Source: Oscillospiraceae bacterium (GTDB lineage Bacteria; Bacillota; Clostridia; Oscillospirales; Ruminococcaceae). From it: a DNA stretch of 13,954 nt. Below, piece by piece: positions 1 to 7,054 of the stretch. Where the stretch lies: NCBI GenBank assembly GCA_004557855.1, contig SFFJ01000036.1, positions 1 to 13,954 on the forward strand, in the 5' to 3' direction. A model generated the notes under the pieces. That model was not told the DNA's origin and made no database searches. It saw nothing but the letters and a program-made list of their open reading frames with translations. A program made the translations under genes and the position numbers. How positions within the stretch are numbered: the first letter of the stretch is position 1; each line of letters opens with the position of its first letter.

Positions 1-73
1 TTTTCAGGGCGCAGCCCTGAACCGTTTTTGCATCCTTTTGTCGGCACAAAAGGATGCCCCCGCCGGGCAGGCG
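1..73 (+). repeat. Family B palindromic repeat, right-hand part (copy B1, cut by window edge)
   Basis: Three consecutive hairpins can be read. TTCAGGGC-GCA-GCCCTGAA is at 3-21. GCATCCTTTTG pairs with CAAAAGGATGC (30-40 with 47-57) across a 6-nt loop. CGCC pairs with GGCG near 61-73. The same order of hairpins occurs at 8293-8363, 11752-11822 and, inverted, 13785-13853, with different stem sequences but pairing kept. The left part of this copy lies outside the window. Its function is unknown. Confidence 0.75.
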
Positions 74-196
74 TACTTACCAAGCTTTCTAAAAAGCTCG
101 CCCCACCGAAGGTGACTACAAACTTTTACCTTAAACGCCCCGGCGGCGAGCCGTACTAATTAAGTCTATTATAAGGCTTGCCCCACCGAAGGTGAC
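66..196. repeat. Imperfect tandem direct repeat with a cUUCGg-type hairpin
   Basis: Two units of about 50-55 bp, roughly 66-116 and 143-196, share a GTACT core and end in the same GCCCCACCGAAGGTGAC block (100-116 and 180-196), offset by 80 bp. Read on the minus strand, each block contains CAC-CTTCGG-GTG, the very stable C(UUCG)G tetraloop. The units lie downstream of the acyl-CoA synthetase operon, beyond its terminator. No reading frame is supported here, and the role is unknown. Confidence 0.6.
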
Positions 197-228
197 AGCA
201 GGCTTTTTCACGCCCCCCACAACCGCAC

Positions 229-260
229 AAAAGCTCCCCCAACCATCCGGTCAGGGGAGC
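229..260 (-). terminator. Rho-independent terminator of the acyl-CoA synthetase operon
   Basis: On the minus strand a 7-bp GCTCCCC/GGGGAGC stem (254-260 with 233-239) is followed directly by TTTT (232-229). It lies about 20 bp beyond the stop codon of the acyl-CoA synthetase gene. The T-tract is short, but position and stem are convincing. Confidence 0.75.
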
Positions 261-280
261 CTTTCCTCTTATTCGCTTAT

Positions 281-2014
281 TTACGCCTCATTCTGTTCCC
301 CGTTCAGCCGGCTGATCTCTTCCTCCTCCAGCACACGGTAGGCCACCTTGCCCACCAGCGTCTTGGGCAGCTGCTCACGGAACTCGATCTCATACGGCAT
401 CGCGTATTTCGCAATGTTCTTGCGGCAGTAGGCCATCAGGATATCCCGGTATTCGTCGCAGGGGGTCAGGCCCGGCTTCAGCATCACAAAGGCCTTTACC
501 TTCTGCATCTTCAGGCTGTCCGGCACGCCGATGACACAGCTCATCTGCACCAGATCATGCGCATCCAGAACATTCTCCAGCTGGCTGGGATACACATTGT
601 ACCCGCTGGTCACTATCATCCGCTTGATGCGCTGCTTAAAGTAGACAAACCCGTCGTCATCCATGCAGCCCAGGTCGCCGGTGTGTACCCATACCCGCCC
701 ATCGGGATGGGTCTGCAGCGTCTGGGCGGTCTCATCGGGATGCCCCACATATTCCATCATCACGGTCGGGCCGGAAATGCAGATCTCCCCCTCCTCGCCG
801 TAGGGCATACTTTCCTGCGTGCCGGGCTTCACGATATCATAATAGGTATCGGGGAACGGCAGCCCGATGGACCCCTCCTTTGCCATGTGGGTGGGGGTCA
901 GGCAGCTGGCCGTCACACACTCGGTGGTGCCGTAGCCCTCCCGCACCTGAATGACCGCATGGTGGTCGAACAGGAACTTATCAAACCGCTTTTTCAGCTC
1001 GATGGAAAGGCTGTCGCCGCCGGAGAATACCCCCTTGAGGAAGCTCAAATCGGCGCCGTCCATGGTGGGCAGACGCAGCAGCGCTTCGTACAGGGTGGGC
1101 ACGCCGGCTATAAAGTTGCACCGGTGCTTGAGCAGCAGCTTGGCATAGCTTTGGGGGGTAAAGCGGGGCACCAGCACGCAGCGGCCGCCCTGCGAAAGCA
1201 TCGAATGGATGGAAACGCCCAGCCCGAAGCCGTGGAACATCGGCATGACCGCCAGCATCCTGTCGCCGGGGCGGAACATCGGGTTGGTAGCGATGATCTG
1301 CTGTCCCAGCGCGTTAAAGTTCAGGTTGGAAAGCAGAATCCCCTTGGTAATGCCGGTGGTGCCGCCGCTGTACAGGATGACCGCCGGGTCCTTGCCCTCT
1401 TTATGCACCTTGTACTTCCAGCGGTAGCGGCTGCCCATGTTGAAAAATTCTTTCCAGCGGATGATGGGGGCGTCGGCCGGGATCTTCTGGATCTTGCGGC
1501 CCTCGGTCAGCATATACCCCACCTTGATGGGCTTGGAAAGCTCATCCTTGATGCTGGCGATGATAACGTTATTGAGGCTGTCCACGTGCTGGCGCACGGC
1601 CTCAAACTTATGGTAGAACTGGTCCAGCGTCAGCGCACAGATACTCCCGGACTCCTTGAGGTAGAATTCGATCTCCTTTTCGCTGGAAAGGGGATGCACC
1701 ATATTGGCAATGCCGCCCACCAGGTTGACCGCATAGAACATGATGACGGTCTGGGGGCAGTTGGGCATGCAGATGGTGATCTTATCCCCCTCCCGGATGC
1801 CGATGGCCTTTAGGGCACGGGCGCAGAGATTGATCTGCTCCACAAACTTTTTGTAGGTGGTGCTGCGGCCCATAAAGTCATAGGCAATGTATTCGGGATA
1901 TTTCTGGGCGATCTTCTCCACCGCCTCATACATGCTCCCCCGGAAATAATCCAGCGTGGCCGGCACATCCCCCAGGTTATTGATCCAGGGGGTTCTGGTT
2001 TCAGTGATGATCAT
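281..2014 (-). CDS. AMP-forming acyl-CoA synthetase (fatty-acid--CoA ligase-like)
   Basis: 577 aa, full length for the ANL (acyl-CoA synthetase, NRPS adenylation, luciferase) superfamily. The phosphate loop YSGGTTGITKG is at about residues 215-225, EGYGTTE at 359-365, HTGD at 444-447, the hinge region RIKRMIVTSGYNVYP at 462-476, and the C-terminal catalytic lysine (LVGKVAYR) at K556. These support ATP-dependent activation of a carboxylic acid to an acyl-AMP and then a thioester. Chain-length preference cannot be read from the sequence; a medium or long fatty acid is the family default. No signal peptide or membrane segment is visible, so it is probably cytosolic or membrane-associated. The ATG at 2014 has AGGAGG 6 nt upstream. 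Its first 14 bp overlap the end of the acyltransferase-like gene, which implies translational coupling and a shared pathway. It is the last gene of the TetR-controlled operon. Confidence 0.93.
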   Translation of the reverse strand: MIITETRTPWINNLGDVPATLDYFRGSMYEAVEKIAQKYPEYIAYDFMGRSTTYKKFVEQINLCARALKAIGIREGDKITICMPNCPQTVIMFYAVNLVGGIANMVHPLSSEKEIEFYLKESGSICALTLDQFYHKFEAVRQHVDSLNNVIIASIKDELSKPIKVGYMLTEGRKIQKIPADAPIIRWKEFFNMGSRYRWKYKVHKEGKDPAVILYSGGTTGITKGILLSNLNFNALGQQIIATNPMFRPGDRMLAVMPMFHGFGLGVSIHSMLSQGGRCVLVPRFTPQSYAKLLLKHRCNFIAGVPTLYEALLRLPTMDGADLSFLKGVFSGGDSLSIELKKRFDKFLFDHHAVIQVREGYGTTECVTASCLTPTHMAKEGSIGLPFPDTYYDIVKPGTQESMPYGEEGEICISGPTVMMEYVGHPDETAQTLQTHPDGRVWVHTGDLGCMDDDGFVYFKQRIKRMIVTSGYNVYPSQLENVLDAHDLVQMSCVIGVPDSLKMQKVKAFVMLKPGLTPCDEYRDILMAYCRKNIAKYAMPYEIEFREQLPKTLVGKVAYRVLEEEEISRLNGEQNEA

Positions 2015-2888
2015 AGTCTACCTCCTCATTGGCGGGGCGCTCCAGCAGCTCGGGGTGCTCCAGCAGATATTTGAGCAGCTTGATGCTCTTGGAATAGTAA
2101 TAGCCGTCGGCCAGCCGTTCATCGATGGTCAGGCCGAGATCCAGCGTTTCCCGCATCTCGTAGCTGCCGTCGGCGGTAAAATAGGGTGCCATCTTCTTTT
2201 CGCCCACGATGCAGAACAGCGAGCAGGTGCCCCAGTTGGTCAGGTGGTGGTAGCCGCACTTCAGCCCGATGGAGCCGAGATTGGAAAGCACCACCGAGGA
2301 ATAGTAGGGGTCACTTTCCACCATGCTTTTGGGCACCCAGCCGTGGCGGTCCAGCCAGCAGATGATCTTGATCGCCGTTTTGGAAAGCCAGCGGGGCATC
2401 TTGTTCAGGATATCCATAGCGCCCTCGGTAGAGTCCCCCGTTTCCTCACTGCGGCAGTTCATTATCTTCTTAAAGAGCTGCTCGTGCAGGGAGTCCAGCG
2501 TTTCGCCGTCCTCGGCATGGATAAAGGCCAGCGATTCTCCGCCGTTATCGCTGAACTTCTTCTTGACGATAAAGGAAGCGGTCACCTCATTGCGCTGATA
2601 AAAGTTGCAGTTGGCAATAAAGCGGTTCAGCTTGGGGCGCAGGGTAATGGTCTTGATGAGCGCTGCCGTGATGACATGGAACATGGTGTAGGGGAACAGC
2701 TCCTCCCCCTCATTTTTCTTTTTCAGGTACTCGTTTATGGGGGTCAGGTCCACCCGCAGTCCTATGTAAGCCTCGTTATCACAGCGGTTCGGGTAAATAA
2801 TACCCGTAATGTAGTGCAGGGAATCCAGTTCCCGCAGCAGGCGCCCGTCCTTACGGTCTCCTCTGCGGCGTTTTACCTGTTCTGCCAT
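2001..2888 (-). CDS. CAT/E2-fold acyltransferase-like protein lacking the catalytic His
   Basis: 295 aa. It resembles the chloramphenicol acetyltransferase / 2-oxoacid dehydrogenase E2 catalytic fold. An N-terminal region of about 60 residues is followed by FPYTMFHVITAALIKT (65-80), LSNLGSIGL (201-209, like the SNLG strand of E2 enzymes) and LTIDERLADG (253-262). In E2 and CAT the last motif is DHRxxDG or HHAVCDG, with His as general base; here that position is Glu257, while Asp261 and Gly262 are kept. No lipoyl domain or subunit-binding domain is present, so it is not a standard E2. The start at 2888 has AAAGGAG about 10 nt upstream, inside the end of the TetR gene; only 7 bp separate the genes. 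It overlaps the acyl-CoA synthetase by 14 bp, suggesting it acts on, or binds, that enzyme's acyl-CoA product. It may be a non-canonical acyltransferase or a non-catalytic binding protein. Confidence 0.82.
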   Translation of the reverse strand: MAEQVKRRRGDRKDGRLLRELDSLHYITGIIYPNRCDNEAYIGLRVDLTPINEYLKKKNEGEELFPYTMFHVITAALIKTITLRPKLNRFIANCNFYQRNEVTASFIVKKKFSDNGGESLAFIHAEDGETLDSLHEQLFKKIMNCRSEETGDSTEGAMDILNKMPRWLSKTAIKIICWLDRHGWVPKSMVESDPYYSSVVLSNLGSIGLKCGYHHLTNWGTCSLFCIVGEKKMAPYFTADGSYEMRETLDLGLTIDERLADGYYYSKSIKLLKYLLEHPELLERPANEEVDYDHH

Positions 2889-2895
2889 TTTTATT

Positions 2896-3501
2896 TTACT
2901 CCTTTTCTTCCGTCTTTTTCCCCAAAAGGCCCAGCATCCCGCCGTTCAGCAGCCTTTGGGCCTTATCGGCCAGCTGCCGCAGCGTAATCCTTTGGGCTTT
3001 CAGCCAGTCGTAGTACATGGAAAGGATGCCGGAAACCGCAAACTCCGCCGCGGCCTCCACATCGTCCTCCTCGGCGCCCGTGCCGGCATTTTCCCTTATC
3101 TGTTCCTTCACCATTTTGGCTATGGCGTTTTTCAGCCGGAACATCATAAAGTAACGGCTGCGCCGGCTTTCCATGTAGCAGGAATAGGTCTCATGCTCCC
3201 GCAGCGCCAGGTCCACCCGGCTCAAAATGGAATAAAGGTCGTGGCGGTTCCCCCAGATGTCGCTTTGCGCCAGCTGGGTCATCACCCATCCCTCTATCTC
3301 ATTTTCCAGCTCCTGCAGGGCCTCATCCACACTGGCGTAGTGCAGGTAAAAGGTCTTGCGGCTGATCTCGGCCTTTTCGGTCAGCTCCGAGACCTTGATC
3401 TGGGAAGCATCCTTTTGGTTCAGCAGCAAAAGCAGCGCACACCGGATGGCCTCACGGGTCCGCAGCATCCGCTTATCCATCGTTTGGCCGGCCGTGGTCA
3501 C
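2896..3501 (-). CDS. TetR/AcrR-family transcriptional regulator
   Basis: 201 aa from a GTG start. The N-terminal helix-turn-helix runs from about residue 13 to 60, ending in the family hallmark KVSELTEKAEISRKTFYLHY (36-55). The C-terminal two-thirds is a helical ligand/dimer domain like that of DhaS-type members. The frame stays open upstream to 3843, but that part is low-complexity GC-rich repeat sequence. I place the start at GTG 3501 because GGGAG lies 8 nt upstream; ATG 3480 (194 aa) is the alternative. The gene is first in its operon, behind a promoter with a palindrome in its spacer, so autorepression is the simple reading. The effector may be an acyl-CoA or fatty acid, inferred from the genes it precedes. 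Confidence 0.9.
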   Translation of the reverse strand: MTTAGQTMDKRMLRTREAIRCALLLLLNQKDASQIKVSELTEKAEISRKTFYLHYASVDEALQELENEIEGWVMTQLAQSDIWGNRHDLYSILSRVDLALREHETYSCYMESRRSRYFMMFRLKNAIAKMVKEQIRENAGTGAEEDDVEAAAEFAVSGILSMYYDWLKAQRITLRQLADKAQRLLNGGMLGLLGKKTEEKE

Positions 3502-3576
3502 TGCCCTCACTCCCTTCCGGAAAAAGTCTGTTTCATGCCCCGGGGCGGCACACCCGCCCCCTCGGCACTGTAAGGG

Positions 3577-3606
3577 ATTATAATACACACTATGTGTATT
3601 TGTCAA
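3577..3606 (-). promoter_or_regulatory. Promoter with TetR-type operator in its spacer
   Basis: On the minus strand TTGACA (3606-3601), an 18-bp spacer and TATAAT (3582-3577) form a near-perfect sigma-A promoter. The spacer and the first base of the -10 box carry an inverted repeat, AATACACA-CTA-TGTGTATT (3582-3600). A dimer bound there would block RNA polymerase. The predicted start site near 3570 gives a leader of about 70 nt before the regulator. That the TetR product binds here is inferred from position and symmetry. Confidence 0.85.
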
Positions 3607-3689
3607 TTTATCCCCCGCACTTTTCACCCAGTCTTCACCCAATGGGGGGCTTTCCGCCCCCCGCCGCCCCCTGCAAACCGCAAAATCCC

Positions 3690-3770
3690 GGCCGCAGGCC
3701 GCCCGCCGCCGCAGGCGGCGGGCAAACGGGCTCCGCCCGTTTCGGCGGCTCCGCCGCCGGGCCTGCGGCC
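3690..3770. repeat. Family A four-way-junction palindromic repeat (copy A1)
   Basis: Outer arms GGCCGCAGGCC (3690-3700) and GGCCTGCGGCC (3760-3770) enclose three hairpins with no unpaired base between them. These are a 10-bp stem with loop GCA (3701-3723), AAACGGGC/GCCCGTTT with loop TCC (3724-3742) and CGGCGGC/GCCGCCG with loop TCC (3743-3759). It matches the copies at 9950 and 11298 when read on the minus strand, including the TTTGCAGGGGG tail (near 3668-3678). It lies in the gap of about 210 bp between the TetR promoter and the DUF362 terminator. Confidence 0.8.
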
Positions 3771-3816
3771 CACACCCCCCGCAAACTCCGCCCCCTGTAA
3801 ACACCCCCCAACCGGC

Positions 3817-3849
3817 AAAAACACCCGGCAGGGACGGCCCCACCGGGTG
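3817..3849 (-). terminator. Rho-independent terminator of the DUF362 gene
   Basis: On the minus strand CACCCGG (3849-3843) pairs with CCGGGTG (3828-3822), followed by TTTTT (3821-3817). It begins about 20 bp after the stop codon of the iron-sulfur protein gene. Confidence 0.8.
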
Positions 3850-3868
3850 ATGCTTTCGCGGTATTCGG

Positions 3869-4996
3869 TTATCTCACCCGCACCAGCTCGTAGCTGCGGG
3901 TCCCCACCCCGATCTTCTCGGCGTGCTCCAGGCAGGTGCGCCAGTCGGTTTCGGGGGAATTGTTGGTAAAGTGATCGTGATGGTCGCAAAAGCCCTCGGC
4001 CGCCATGTTATCGGCCAGCTGGCTGTCCGGCAGCGGCTGCTGCCGGTTGCAGGCGTCCACACAGGCCATGTCCAGCGCCACCGGGTCAAAGCTCGCAAAC
4101 ATCCCGATATCCGGCAGGATGGGGGCGTCGTTGGTCGGGCAGCAGTCGCAGCTCGGGCTGATATCAATGACCATGTTGATGTGGAAACCAGGGCGTCCCG
4201 CCAGAACGGCCTTGGTGTACTCCGCCATTTTCCGGTTCAGCAGCTCGCCCGCATTAAAGTTATTGTTCCTGATCGCATCAAAATTGCAGTGCCCGATGCA
4301 GCGGCCGCAGCCCACGCATTTTTCCTCATCGATCACCGCCTTGCGGTCCTCCCCGTAGGAGATGGCGCCCTGGGCGCAGTTCCTGGCGCAGGCGCCGCAG
4401 CCCCGGCACCTTTTGGGATTCACCGAAACCTTGCCGCTGCAATGCTGCTCCATTTTGCCGGCACGGCTGCCGCACCCCATGCCGATATTTTTGATGGCGC
4501 CGCCGAACCCGGTGGAATCGTGCCCCTTAAAGTGGGCCAGGCTGATGAAAACATCGGCGTCCATCACCGCGCGGCCTATTTTGGCAGCGGTCACATACTC
4601 GCCGCCCTCCACCGGCACCTCCACCTCATCGGTTCCCTTCAGCCCATCCGCAATGATGATCTGGCACCCGGTGGAAAGGGGCGAAAAGCCGTTTTCCTGC
4701 GCCGCCTCCAAATGCTCCAGGGCGTGCTTGCGACGGCCCACATACAGGGTATTGCAGTCGGTCAAAAAGGGGATGCCGCCCAGCTCCTTCACCACATCGG
4801 CCACTGCCTTGGCATAGTTCGGCCGCAGGAAGCTCAAATTGCCCGGCTCGCCGAAATGCAGCTTGATGGCCACAAACTTTTTCTCCATGTCAATATCTGC
4901 TATGCCCGCCGCGCGGATGAGCCGCTGCAGCTTTTTGGGGAGATTGTCTCCGTCACGGGTTCGCAGGTCGGTATAGTACACTTTTGCTGGGTTCAT
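3869..4996 (-). CDS. DUF362 domain protein with two 4Fe-4S clusters
   Basis: 375 aa. An N-terminal DUF362 domain (about 1-185) contains KLHFGEPGN (45-53) and the conserved SLAHFKGHDSTGFGGAIKN (152-170). A ferredoxin-type insert follows, with CRGCGACARNC (C197, C200, C203, C207) and CVGCGRCIGHC (C227, C230, C233, C237). The C-terminal part closes the DUF362 fold and holds a Cys-rich CDCC (283-286). The protein should be a cytosolic iron-sulfur protein of electron-transfer type; the DUF362 family has no settled reaction, so I assign none. The frame is open upstream to 5155, but the ATG at 4996 has AGGAGG 6-7 nt upstream and a consensus promoter just behind it, which decides the start. It is a single-gene unit with its own promoter and terminator. 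Confidence 0.92.
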   Translation of the reverse strand: MNPAKVYYTDLRTRDGDNLPKKLQRLIRAAGIADIDMEKKFVAIKLHFGEPGNLSFLRPNYAKAVADVVKELGGIPFLTDCNTLYVGRRKHALEHLEAAQENGFSPLSTGCQIIIADGLKGTDEVEVPVEGGEYVTAAKIGRAVMDADVFISLAHFKGHDSTGFGGAIKNIGMGCGSRAGKMEQHCSGKVSVNPKRCRGCGACARNCAQGAISYGEDRKAVIDEEKCVGCGRCIGHCNFDAIRNNNFNAGELLNRKMAEYTKAVLAGRPGFHINMVIDISPSCDCCPTNDAPILPDIGMFASFDPVALDMACVDACNRQQPLPDSQLADNMAAEGFCDHHDHFTNNSPETDWRTCLEHAEKIGVGTRSYELVRVR

Positions 4997-5027
4997 GGGG
5001 TCCCTCCTTGTTTTGGTTTCCGGCTTT

Positions 5028-5056
5028 ATTTTACCGCAGCTTTCCCCTCCTGTCAA
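5028..5056 (-). promoter_or_regulatory. Sigma-A promoter of the DUF362 gene
   Basis: On the minus strand TTGACA (5056-5051), a 17-bp spacer and TAAAAT (5033-5028) lie about 30 bp upstream of the ATG at 4996. The match to consensus is very good. It shows that the DUF362 gene is transcribed apart from the CCA unit behind it. Confidence 0.8.
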
Positions 5057-5109
5057 AGGGCTTTTCCAAGGCGGCGGGCGGCGTTTTTTCTTCTCCGCGG
5101 GTCTTTGCA

Positions 5110-5160
5110 GGGGGATGGCTCCGGCCCGCAGGGCGCCCCGGCTTCGCCGGGGCATCCCCC
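5110..5160. repeat. GC-rich nested palindrome
   Basis: GGGGGATG (5110-5117) can pair with CATCCCCC (5153-5160), and inside it GCCCCGG-CTTCG-CCGGGGC forms a hairpin (5135-5153; the two stems share one base). It is preceded by TTTGCAGGGGG, the tail motif of family A repeats, so it may be a decayed relative. It lies between the acetyltransferase remnant and the DUF362 promoter and could end minus-strand transcripts, though no T-tract follows. Confidence 0.45.
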
Positions 5161-5194
5161 TCTTCGAAGTCTTTTCTTTTCCCTCAAGTCCTGC

Positions 5195-5305
5195 TTACTC
5201 CTTCGGCACTGGCTTAATGACCTTCGCTGGACTGCCCGCCGCGATGATGTTCTCATCAATGGAAACCGGTTCTCCGGCCATATCCCGCTCAAAGATGTCT
5301 TTCAT
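5195..5305 (-). pseudogene. Remnant of a hexapeptide-repeat sugar O-acetyltransferase
   Basis: A 36-codon ORF with GGAGG 11 nt upstream of its ATG, beginning 6 bp after the SnoaL-like stop codon. Its N-terminus, MKDIFERDMAGEPVS, looks like the start of a maltose/galactoside O-acetyltransferase. Its C-terminus, IIAAGSPAKVIKPV, looks like the end of the same family (the VxAGxPAKVIR signature after the last left-handed beta-helix turn). The roughly 140-150 residues between, with the hexapeptide repeats and the catalytic His, are absent, and the two parts join in frame. I read this as an internal deletion. The product cannot be an active acetyltransferase. A newly made small protein is possible but less likely. 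Confidence 0.6.
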
Positions 5306-5311
5306 GCCGTT

Positions 5312-5692
5312 TCAATCCTCCGTTATTTTCTGTCCAATCTGCATCTTCCGCCGCCATTCAGGCGGTGCGCCGTCATCGCTCCAGTATTCCTCCAGCCGCA
5401 GGATCTTCTCCCCCTGCCACCGAAAAAACGAGATTGCCCGTACCGAAAATTCCTCCGACCAGACCCGCGTGACCGTCACACTGCCCTCCGCCGTATCCAG
5501 CATCCTTTCGATCTTCCCATTCCATTTTCCCGGATATTCGCAGTTTGCACGCAGGTACTCCTCCACGGAAAAACGCTCGTTGGTATTGGGCCACAACACC
5601 TCGGCCCCCTCCGCAAAAAATTCCCGCAGCGGGTCTTTTTCCTGCGCGGCCACCGCCCGCCAGAATGCTGCCAGTATCGCTTTTCGCTCCAT
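5312..5692 (-). CDS. SnoaL/NTF2-like small protein
   Basis: 126 aa. The sequence has the layout of the SnoaL-like (NTF2 cone-fold) family. A first helix (about 3-17, ILAAFWRAVAAQE) is followed by FFAEGAEVLWPNTNERFSVE (25-44), then beta strands ending in the aromatic stretch ISFFRWQGEKILRLEEYW (87-104). Members may be small isomerases, hydrolases or ligand-binding proteins; no catalytic role can be assigned here. No signal peptide is visible, so it is cytosolic. The ATG at 5692 has AGGAGG about 6 nt upstream. The gene starts 15 bp after the CCA enzyme stop codon and is probably cotranscribed with it, though the functional link is unclear. Confidence 0.8.
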   Translation of the reverse strand: MERKAILAAFWRAVAAQEKDPLREFFAEGAEVLWPNTNERFSVEEYLRANCEYPGKWNGKIERMLDTAEGSVTVTRVWSEEFSVRAISFFRWQGEKILRLEEYWSDDGAPPEWRRKMQIGQKITED

Positions 5693-5707
5693 ATGCTCCT
5701 CCTCTAC

Positions 5708-7054
5708 TCATTCCTGTTGCCTTGCCTCCGCCAGCAGCGCCGCCCTTTCATTGGGCAGGGTGCCGCCCTGCACCAGCCGCAGCAGCCGCCGCAGTGTCTC
5801 CCCCACCGCCGGTCCCGAAAGCCCTATCGCCGTTAAATCGTCGCCGGAAACGGCCAGCTGCCGCACCGTAAAGCAGGCATCCTGCCGCTTGGCCTCGTCA
5901 TAGGCCGCCCGCAGCGCCCGGTAGTACGGTTCCGCTTCCCCGGGGTGCGCCTGCCCTAAAGTATCGGCACGGCGCAGCTCGGTAAACTGCAAAAAGCGCT
6001 TTTCTCCCCAGCGGCCGGCCCACCGGGTGGCCGTTTCCACCGTGGCCGGGAACCGGATATCATGGATTTTGATCAGCTCGGTCACGTCGGCGATCAGCCG
6101 GGTCTCGCAGTGCAGCCGCCGCAGGATCGCTTCGGCGGTTTCGGCGCTTTTTTGCTGGTGCCCGTGGAAATGCCGGACGCCCTCCGCATCGACGGTGCAG
6201 CAGGCCGGTTTTTCCGCATCGTGCAGCAGGGCGGCCCAGCGCAGTACCGGCTCCGCCGGGATATTTTCCAGGACGGTGAGGGTATGCTCCCAGACGTCCC
6301 GGTTGTGGTGGGGGTTATTTTGCGCAAAGCCCACCATCGGTAAAAGCTCCGGCAGCACCACCCCGATGACTTCGATATACTCCCGCAGCACCGGGGCGGC
6401 GGCCCTGCCGCAAAGCAGCTTTTGCAGCTCGGCTCTTACCCGTTCCGGGGAAAGGCTTTGCAGACGGGGAGCGTTTCTTCGCAGGGCGGCGGCTGTTTCC
6501 GGCTCCACCGCAAAGCCCAGCTCGGCGGCAAACCGCAGTCCCCGCAAAATCCGCAGGCCATCCTCGGCAAAGCGGCGGTCGGGGTCTCCCACCGCACGCA
6601 GCAGCCGGTTTTGCAGGTCCCGCTGCCCGCCAAACGGGTCGATCAGGCAGTTTTTTTCGGTGTCCCACGCCATCGCCCCGATGGTGAAATCCCGCCGGGA
6701 CAGATCCTGCTGCAGCGTCACCCCGAAGGTAACGGTATCGGGGTGGCGACCGTCGGCATAGCCCCCCTCCCCCCGAAAGGTCGTCAGCTCCACCGGGCAG
6801 TCCCCCGCCAAAACGGTGATGGTGCCGTGCTGCACCCCGGTTTCTATCACCCGGCAGCTTTGCAGCAGCTCCTCGGATTGGCGGGGCAGGGCGTTGGTGG
6901 TCACGTCCCAGTCGTGGGGCTGCCGGCCCAGCAGTAAATCCCGGACGCAGCCGCCGACCGGGTAGGCCGAAAAGCCCGCCTCGTGCAGGGTTTTTAACAG
7001 GGCGGCGACGGCAGGCGGGACGGCCGATTGCCGTAAATGCGTGCGCGCGGTCAC
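5708..7054 (-). CDS. cca: CCA tRNA nucleotidyltransferase (with HD domain)
   Basis: 448 aa from a GTG start. It adds or repairs the 3'-CCA end of tRNAs using CTP and ATP. The class II nucleotidyltransferase head shows GGCVRD (34-39) and the metal-binding DWD (48-50). LSRRDFTIGAMAWD (118-131) and EDGLRILRGLRFAAELGF (164-181) are typical of the family. A C-terminal HD phosphohydrolase domain follows: H257 in VWEHTLTVL, LLHD (276-279) and HFHGHQQKS (295-303). The frame is open further upstream to 7117. GTG 7054 is chosen because AAGGGGG precedes it by about 7 nt and the protein then has the usual short lead to the active site. The start region lies inside a 58-bp duplicated sequence. A poly(A) polymerase annotation is sometimes given to this family; the HD domain and motifs favour CCA addition. 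Confidence 0.92.
   Translation of the reverse strand: MTARTHLRQSAVPPAVAALLKTLHEAGFSAYPVGGCVRDLLLGRQPHDWDVTTNALPRQSEELLQSCRVIETGVQHGTITVLAGDCPVELTTFRGEGGYADGRHPDTVTFGVTLQQDLSRRDFTIGAMAWDTEKNCLIDPFGGQRDLQNRLLRAVGDPDRRFAEDGLRILRGLRFAAELGFAVEPETAAALRRNAPRLQSLSPERVRAELQKLLCGRAAAPVLREYIEVIGVVLPELLPMVGFAQNNPHHNRDVWEHTLTVLENIPAEPVLRWAALLHDAEKPACCTVDAEGVRHFHGHQQKSAETAEAILRRLHCETRLIADVTELIKIHDIRFPATVETATRWAGRWGEKRFLQFTELRRADTLGQAHPGEAEPYYRALRAAYDEAKRQDACFTVRQLAVSGDDLTAIGLSGPAVGETLRRLLRLVQGGTLPNERAALLAEARQQE

Noticed and set aside
557..1813. Long open frame (418 codons) on the plus strand, opposite the acyl-CoA synthetase
   Set aside because: It mirrors the codon pattern of the real gene, has no family resemblance and no ribosome site. 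GC-rich genes often leave the antisense frame open.
3592..3989. Proline- and arginine-rich frames over the GC-rich gap
   Set aside because: They translate the palindromic repeat and terminator region. Composition is repeat-driven, and they clash with the promoter and terminator found there.
5053..5292. 79-codon minus-strand frame over the acetyltransferase remnant
   Set aside because: Another frame of the same stretch (5195-5305) gives clear family-like ends and a ribosome site. This one is Arg-rich and runs across the DUF362 promoter.
3923..5836. 637-codon plus-strand frame opposite the DUF362, SnoaL-like and cca genes
   Set aside because: It crosses three well-supported genes and their promoter, and its predicted protein is low-complexity with no recognisable domain.
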